A stretch of DNA of 27,454 nucleotides, from contig DBXV01000025.1 in assembly GCA_002309695.1 (NCBI GenBank), forward strand, positions 9,718 to 37,171. The letters run 5' to 3'. The stretch comes from Myxococcales bacterium UBA1203 (GTDB lineage Bacteria; Myxococcota; Myxococcia; Myxococcales; UBA5297). The notes beneath the pieces are model-generated. The model was not told the DNA's origin. It saw only the letters and a program-made list of their open reading frames with translations, and ran no database searches. Shown one piece after another: positions 23,864 to 27,454 of the stretch (the stretch's first letter is position 1; every line of letters begins with the position of its first letter). Both the position numbers and the translations under genes were made by a program.

Positions 23864-24799
23864 CTACTCCTTATACTCGAACGAGAAGGGGATGAAGATG
23901 CTCAGCCCGAGGTTGATGGAGAGAAGGTGCTGGACGACGCCCTTGCCGCCATTGTTCGCGGGTGTGTCCGTATAGACGGTCTCAATCAGCGAAAGGTCCA
24001 GCGCGAGGAAGTCATTGAGCGAGAACCGCGAGCCCAGCCCCAGATGCGTCGAGAGCAGCAAGCTGTTGTCGTCAAAAGACTCGCTGATGACCGTTCCCAG
24101 GCCGCCAACGACATAAATGTCAAAATGGCGGATCGCATTTCCCAGCTTGGATTTCCCGTAAAATGGCGACCACAGGAAATCCAGAGCGACGGACCATTTC
24201 GGCTGCACGTCCGGCAGCTGAGAGCGGAGCTGCCTCTTGGCAAGCCTGACATTGTCGTTGGGAATGACGTTGTATTGGCTGCCCCGGATGGCGATGCCAA
24301 GGCTTTCATGAATGTGATACGCCAGCCTGAGGCCCGGACCGTATTTGGGGAAATAAGCGTCGTTCATGGTGACGAAGATCTCGGGCATCAGCTCGAAGCG
24401 CCCTTTCTTCATAAAACTTCTGGGCTGGACGCTCTTGACCCGGTCGTCAGCTGTCAGCTCGATTTCCTTCAGCCGCCCCTCCAGCGCCTGCATCTCGGCC
24501 GGCGGCGGCGTCTTGGGCTTGTCCTCATCCTGAGTGAACATCGGCGCGGACGCTTCCGACGACGCGGAAGCAGCTGCCTCAGACGACTTGGCTGACGATG
24601 CGCCCTTATCGCCGGATTCATCGCCTTTCAGGTCGAGGCCGAATCCCCCGAAATCACCGGAAGAAGCTGAATCCTCAGCGGCAGGCTGCTCCGACGACAG
24701 GCTCGACAAATCCAGTCCTTCAAAGGCCGTCTGAGCCGAAGCGCCTAGGGGTATGAGCAACGCGGCAAACAACGCCGCAAGAAAACAATGAACGCGCAT
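23864..24799 (-). CDS. Outer-membrane beta-barrel protein with FGG-LDLS tail (GltB/NfsB-like position)
   Basis: This 311-residue protein begins MRVHCFLAALFAALLIPLGA with a signal peptide ending at SAQ (residue 23). The next 95 residues form a Ser/Ala/Asp/Glu-rich periplasmic tail with AFEGLDLSSLSSE (25-37) and DFGGFGLDLKGDE (49-61), echoing the motif in the TPR protein. A short helical stretch (EMQALEGRLKEIEL) precedes the barrel, which starts PRSFMKKGRFELMPEIFVTM, then NDAYFPKYGPGLRLAYHIHE and strand pairs to IFIPFSFEYKE. It belongs to the same myxobacterial barrel family as its neighbour. AGGA lies about 9 nt before the ATG. It is first of the three-gene block; the DUF192 gene lies 86 bp upstream. 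Confidence 0.85.
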   Translation of the reverse strand: MRVHCFLAALFAALLIPLGASAQTAFEGLDLSSLSSEQPAAEDSASSGDFGGFGLDLKGDESGDKGASSAKSSEAAASASSEASAPMFTQDEDKPKTPPPAEMQALEGRLKEIELTADDRVKSVQPRSFMKKGRFELMPEIFVTMNDAYFPKYGPGLRLAYHIHESLGIAIRGSQYNVIPNDNVRLAKRQLRSQLPDVQPKWSVALDFLWSPFYGKSKLGNAIRHFDIYVVGGLGTVISESFDDNSLLLSTHLGLGSRFSLNDFLALDLSLIETVYTDTPANNGGKGVVQHLLSINLGLSIFIPFSFEYKE

Positions 24800-24885
24800 G
24801 GTTGGTCATCCTGATTGAGATGAGTTCTGGGGACGCCGAAAGGGGACGAAAAAAGCCGCGGATGGTCATGCCTGAGTCAAATTCG

Positions 24886-25347
24886 TCAATCTTTCTTCGG
24901 CGTTTGGGCAGCATCAGCCTCTGCATGGAGTCCGTCGCCATCTTCCGAACCTGAAGGCGCGCTCTTTGTGCCCGCGGCAGGCCGCTCACCCTCGTCGGGG
25001 ATTTCCATTAACAAGGTATCCCCCTCTTCGGTCAGCGTCCTTTTGAGCGTGCCGGCGGGCAGTTCCAGCGCGGCGGTCGCCTTTGGGTAAAACCACGTAG
25101 CCCGCCAAGGTCGGATAGAATGCACCGCATGGACTACCTTATTGTCGTCATCGATAAACGCCACATCGATGGCAAAACGCATAAAAAACATGTGAATCGA
25201 GCTGCAGGAGGTAATCAGAAGCCCCCCGCCTTCATCCAACGAACGGCGGCCCAGCAGACCCTTGGCGCGGGTCCATGGACTGTCCGCCACCTCGATTCGG
25301 TCGCCTAGAAAGGTAGAACGCGTCTGGTTGTGGATAGTCAGGAACAT
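24886..25347 (-). CDS. DUF192 family protein
   Basis: This 153-residue protein begins MFLTIHNQTRSTFLGDRIEV. The DUF192 core is clear: ADSPWTRAKGLLGRRSL, then SSIHMFFMRFAIDVAFID, VVHAVHSIRPWRATWFYPKA and LELPAGTLKR. The IHMFFMRFAIDVAFID strand pair and the final LELPAGT are family hallmarks. DUF192 proteins are small beta-barrel-like proteins of unknown function, often exported. Here no signal peptide is seen, and the last 40 residues are an acidic, disordered tail. The start has no clear Shine-Dalgarno. It precedes the barrel operon by 86 bp and could share its transcript. Confidence 0.9.
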   Translation of the reverse strand: MFLTIHNQTRSTFLGDRIEVADSPWTRAKGLLGRRSLDEGGGLLITSCSSIHMFFMRFAIDVAFIDDDNKVVHAVHSIRPWRATWFYPKATAALELPAGTLKRTLTEEGDTLLMEIPDEGERPAAGTKSAPSGSEDGDGLHAEADAAQTPKKD

Positions 25348-25634
25348 GAGGGGCGGCCTTTTGCCACGTCACTGCCCTGGGGGCCAACAGGCTTTTTTCA
25401 TGTTTTGCCGCACGGTGAGGCCGCTGAATCGCGCCTTCAAGCGTTCAGAGCAGCTCTCCGGCCCTGCAGTCTTGCACCACAGGCTTGACAAAGTGTTCCC
25501 GCGATTTTTGGGGCGCGGCCGCGAGCTTCACGCTTTTGTCTGGGAATCCCTGTGAAGCGCCCGTTCACTCAGGAAATCGCCGCAGCAGCCGGCGGCTGCA
25601 CAAGGCATCCAAAATCAAATCAAGGTTACGGCCG

Positions 25635-26129
25635 ATGCATCTACCAAAAATCACACCTCAGCTTTCACTTGTCCTTGTCTGCCCACAAATCCCCCCAAAC
25701 ACAGGCAACGTCGCACGGCTCTGTGCGGTCACCGGATGCCGGCTGGTCCTGGTGGGTCCGCTGGGATTTTCCATCGCCCAAAAAGACCTGCGGCGGGCTG
25801 GCCTCGACTACTGGGACAAAGTCTTCCAGTCGTTCTTCCCTTCTCTTGAGGAATACGCGGCGGCCCATCAGGACACACGAATGCACCTTTTCTCGTCCCA
25901 CGCCGTGAAATCCTACTGGCAGACGGAATTTCGCCCGGGAGACCACCTGGTATTCGGCTCGGAACAGCACGGACTGCCCGCATGGTTCACAGAGAGCCGG
26001 GCGTCATGCCTGACGACGATTCCCATGCTTCCGGATCGCAGGTGTCTCAACCTCTCCACCTCGGTGGGCATCGCCGCATACGAGGCGCTGCGCCAGCTTT
26101 CCTTTCCGGGAACACCGGCCGCCCGCTAG
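25635..26129 (+). CDS. trmL: tRNA (cytidine/uridine-34 2'-O)-methyltransferase, SPOUT family
   Basis: This 164-residue SPOUT enzyme methylates the 2'-OH of the wobble nucleotide of tRNA-Leu, using S-adenosylmethionine. It begins MHLPKITPQLSLVLVCPQIP, with PQIPPNTGNVARLCAVTGCR at the N-terminal side, LVGPLGF, the loop LVFGSEQHGLP, and the knot-forming C-terminal RCLNLSTSVGIAAYEALRQL. These are diagnostic for TrmL. The ATG at 25635 is preferred over a longer in-frame reading from 25485 whose extra residues are not conserved; AAGG precedes the ATG. The upstream 287-bp divergent region has a perfect TTGACA at 25485-25490, but no matching -10. Confidence 0.93.
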   Translation: MHLPKITPQLSLVLVCPQIPPNTGNVARLCAVTGCRLVLVGPLGFSIAQKDLRRAGLDYWDKVFQSFFPSLEEYAAAHQDTRMHLFSSHAVKSYWQTEFRPGDHLVFGSEQHGLPAWFTESRASCLTTIPMLPDRRCLNLSTSVGIAAYEALRQLSFPGTPAAR

Positions 26130-26294
26130 CCCATCCCTGCCCTTTTTCCGGACCATCCGGAGGCCGGCGCCCGGGCCGCAAAAAAAAACACACGCCCTCA
26201 ATCAATCTGCTAAGGCCGCGGCCTCCCGAAGGGGGCAGCCTCTCCGGGCTCTCAACCAACCCTCGGTTTTTCCGAGTCAAGAAGGACAAATCCA

Positions 26295-26486
26295 ATGCCC
26301 AGCCAAATCAATCCTGACGAGTGCATCAGCTGCGGTTCCTGTGCCGCCGAATGCCCCAATTCGGCTATCGAGCAGGGCGATACCTGCTACGTCGTCGATG
26401 CCAACAAGTGCACCGACTGCAAAGAAAACGGCGGCAACTCCATCTGCATCGACACCTGCCCCGTTGGTGCCATCAGCAAAAAATAA
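26295..26486 (+). CDS. 2[4Fe-4S] ferredoxin (YfhL-like)
   Basis: This 63-residue protein begins MPSQINPDECISCGSCAAEC. It has two cluster motifs: Cys10, 13, 16, 20 (C-x2-C-x2-C-x3-CP) and Cys39, 42, 51, 55 (C-x2-C-x8-C-x3-CP). The long C-x8-C spacing in the second motif matches YfhL/Alvin-type bacterial ferredoxins with low-potential clusters. It would be a cytoplasmic electron carrier; the partner is unknown. AAGGA lies about 8 nt before the ATG. It follows trmL by 165 bp and ends before a strong terminator, so it may be monocistronic. Confidence 0.93.
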   Translation: MPSQINPDECISCGSCAAECPNSAIEQGDTCYVVDANKCTDCKENGGNSICIDTCPVGAISKK

Positions 26487-26543
26487 CGTCAGGGAAAGTC
26501 CCCGAATCTCTTGAGCCAAAATCTCCTGAGATGAGAGATGCAG

Positions 26544-26580
26544 AAAATCCCGCACCGGCCTCCGGCGCGGGATTTTTTTT
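26544..26580 (+). terminator. Rho-independent terminator after the ferredoxin gene
   Basis: AAAATCCCGC (26544-26553) pairs with GCGGGATTTT on the right arm, with an inner CCGG/CCGG pairing and a run of eight T. It ends the ferredoxin transcript 58 nt after the stop. Confidence 0.9.
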
Positions 26581-26664
26581 GCCCTGTCCGCGCTGCGGAT
26601 AACCGGCCGCGCGGCCGCCCTCAGCACCTGATGGTGGAGTGAGCCGGCGGGGGATTCTCAAAGA

Positions 26665-26693
26665 TTGACGCCCCCAGGGCCCCACCCTAAAAG
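26665..26693 (+). promoter_or_regulatory. Candidate sigma70-type promoter for the frzS-like gene
   Basis: TTGACG at 26665-26670, a 17-nt spacer and TAAAAG at 26688-26693 (4 of 6 to TATAAT). It has the same -35 and spacer length as the ssnA candidate promoter. The leader would be about 180 nt and includes a 56-nt run (26804-26859) with no A and only four G. The 26487-26877 gap otherwise holds only the ferredoxin terminator. Confidence 0.4.
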
Positions 26694-26877
26694 GCCGCGC
26701 TTTTTTTTCATAAGGATGACGGGCAAAGCCGGGCCGAATGACAGAGCGCGCATTTCTCTGCCGAAGTTCCCTCCAGATGTGACGCACCTTCGTCCTCCGA
26801 TTGTCCTCTTCCTTTTCTTTTTCTGTTTTCCCCTGTCGTTTTGTTTCCCCTTTTCCTTCGACAAAGCGGGCGTGCCC

Positions 26878-27454
26878 ATGACCCAGAAAATCGTTCTCAT
26901 CGACAGCGACGTTGCCTTCACTTCCACTCTGCGCGCGGGACTTGAGCAGGCGGGCTTTCAAGTCACCGAAATCAGCGACGGCAGGACGGCAGTCGATTCC
27001 CTGAAGGATATTCAGCCGGACTTCATCTACTTGTCGGTGGAACAGGACTGCGGCCAGAACGGCTATGTCATCTGCAACCGAATCAAGCGGACGGCGACAC
27101 TCAAGGAACTTCCTCTGGTCATCGGTGCCCTCGATTCCAGCGGATTTGCCCAGCATCAGACGCTCAAGGGGCATGCGGCGGCCTATCTCTCCAAACCTTT
27201 TGATGCCGCCATGCTGATCGAGGCGCTGGCGCCGTATCAGCCAGCCGCCGCGGCCGCTGAGGGAGCGCTCGAAGGAGCCCCCATCGACGGTCAGCCAGAG
27301 GTCCCCGCCTATATGGATGCTGCCGGTGCTGAGGCCTATGGCGATGCCTACGGTGTTCAGGACAACGCCTACGGTGAGGCTGCCGCGGCCTCCTATGACA
27401 TGAGCGGCAACTACGCTGAGGCTGCTCCCGAGGCCGCTCCTCAATATGAGGGCT
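26878..27454 (+). CDS. frzS: FrzS-like polarity protein with atypical receiver domain (3' end outside window)
   Basis: An open frame of 192 residues runs from the ATG at 26878 to the window edge with no stop, so the gene is truncated at its 3' end. Residues 1-121 form a receiver fold beginning MTQKIVLIDSDVAF. Position 53 is Ser where phosphorylated receivers have Asp (FIYLSVE), while KP (Lys106-Pro107) remains. The segments GQNGYVIC (59-66) and GFAQHQTLKGHAAAYLSKP (89-107) are hallmarks of the FrzS pseudo-receiver of Myxococcus. In FrzS this domain, followed by a long coiled coil, directs pole-to-pole switching in type IV pilus-driven motility. The part after residue 121 is an Ala/Gly/Tyr/Glu-rich spacer. 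A coiled coil should follow outside the window. No clear Shine-Dalgarno precedes the start. A related AglZ-type protein is possible. Confidence 0.8.
   Translation, partial: MTQKIVLIDSDVAFTSTLRAGLEQAGFQVTEISDGRTAVDSLKDIQPDFIYLSVEQDCGQNGYVICNRIKRTATLKELPLVIGALDSSGFAQHQTLKGHAAAYLSKPFDAAMLIEALAPYQPAAAAAEGALEGAPIDGQPEVPAYMDAAGAEAYGDAYGVQDNAYGEAAAASYDMSGNYAEAAPEAAPQYEG

Noticed and set aside
25485..25490. Perfect TTGACA upstream of trmL as a promoter
   Set aside because: No acceptable -10 hexamer lies at 16-18 nt spacing, so a promoter was not called.
1..27454. CRISPR arrays, tRNA/rRNA genes, insertion sequences, prophage or attachment sites
   Set aside because: No regularly spaced repeats with spacers, no tRNA-like cloverleaf with a CCA end, no transposase or integrase motifs were seen on either strand.

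Overview
This GC-rich window looks like chromosomal DNA of a Myxococcota-type bacterium (myxobacteria or Bradymonadia-like; the lineage is inferred). The clues are a FrzS-type pseudo-receiver protein at the right end, a three-gene run of two myxobacterial-type outer-membrane beta-barrels and a periplasmic TPR protein resembling the GltB-GltA-GltC / NfsB-NfsA-NfsC set, a secreted protein with a MYXO-CTERM-like tail, and a large transmembrane Ser/Thr kinase fused to an nSTAND1-like ATPase. No tRNA, rRNA, CRISPR array, transposase, integrase or attachment site was seen.

Layout. (1) 1-2860: the 3' end of a ComEC/Rec2-type DNA-uptake protein runs convergently into a small DUF697-like membrane protein. 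A SsnA-type amidohydrolase follows, with its own candidate promoter, leader hairpin and terminator. (2) 2896-4890: a small orphan protein on the minus strand, an ECF sigma factor and its zinc-binding membrane anti-sigma factor, ending in a bidirectional terminator. (3) 4920-8387, minus strand: a relatively AT-rich gene with three FISUMP domains and EGF-like linkers, and a MYXO-CTERM-like secreted protein. (4) 8658-20868, all plus strand: TetR regulator, metallophosphoesterase, lipoprotein, phosphatidylserine decarboxylase, HisS, ProB, ProA, a 1151-residue kinase and an Fe-S PD-(D/E)XK nuclease, closed by a bidirectional terminator. (5) 20991-25347, minus strand: a DUF192 protein, then the tightly packed barrel-barrel-TPR operon. 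(6) 25635-27454, plus strand: TrmL, a 2[4Fe-4S] ferredoxin, and the start of a FrzS-like gene cut by the window end.

How the genes work together. hisS, proB, proA, psd and trmL are housekeeping genes. The sigma/anti-sigma pair is a self-contained stress switch with a possible autoregulated promoter. The most interesting part is the right third: a likely gliding or surface-polymer export outer-membrane module lies about 2 kb from a FrzS-like polarity protein. Two of the three module proteins also carry an unusual repeated Phe-Gly-Gly/Leu-Asp-Leu-Ser motif in their periplasmic N-terminal tails. Several leaders are strongly pyrimidine-rich on the coding strand.
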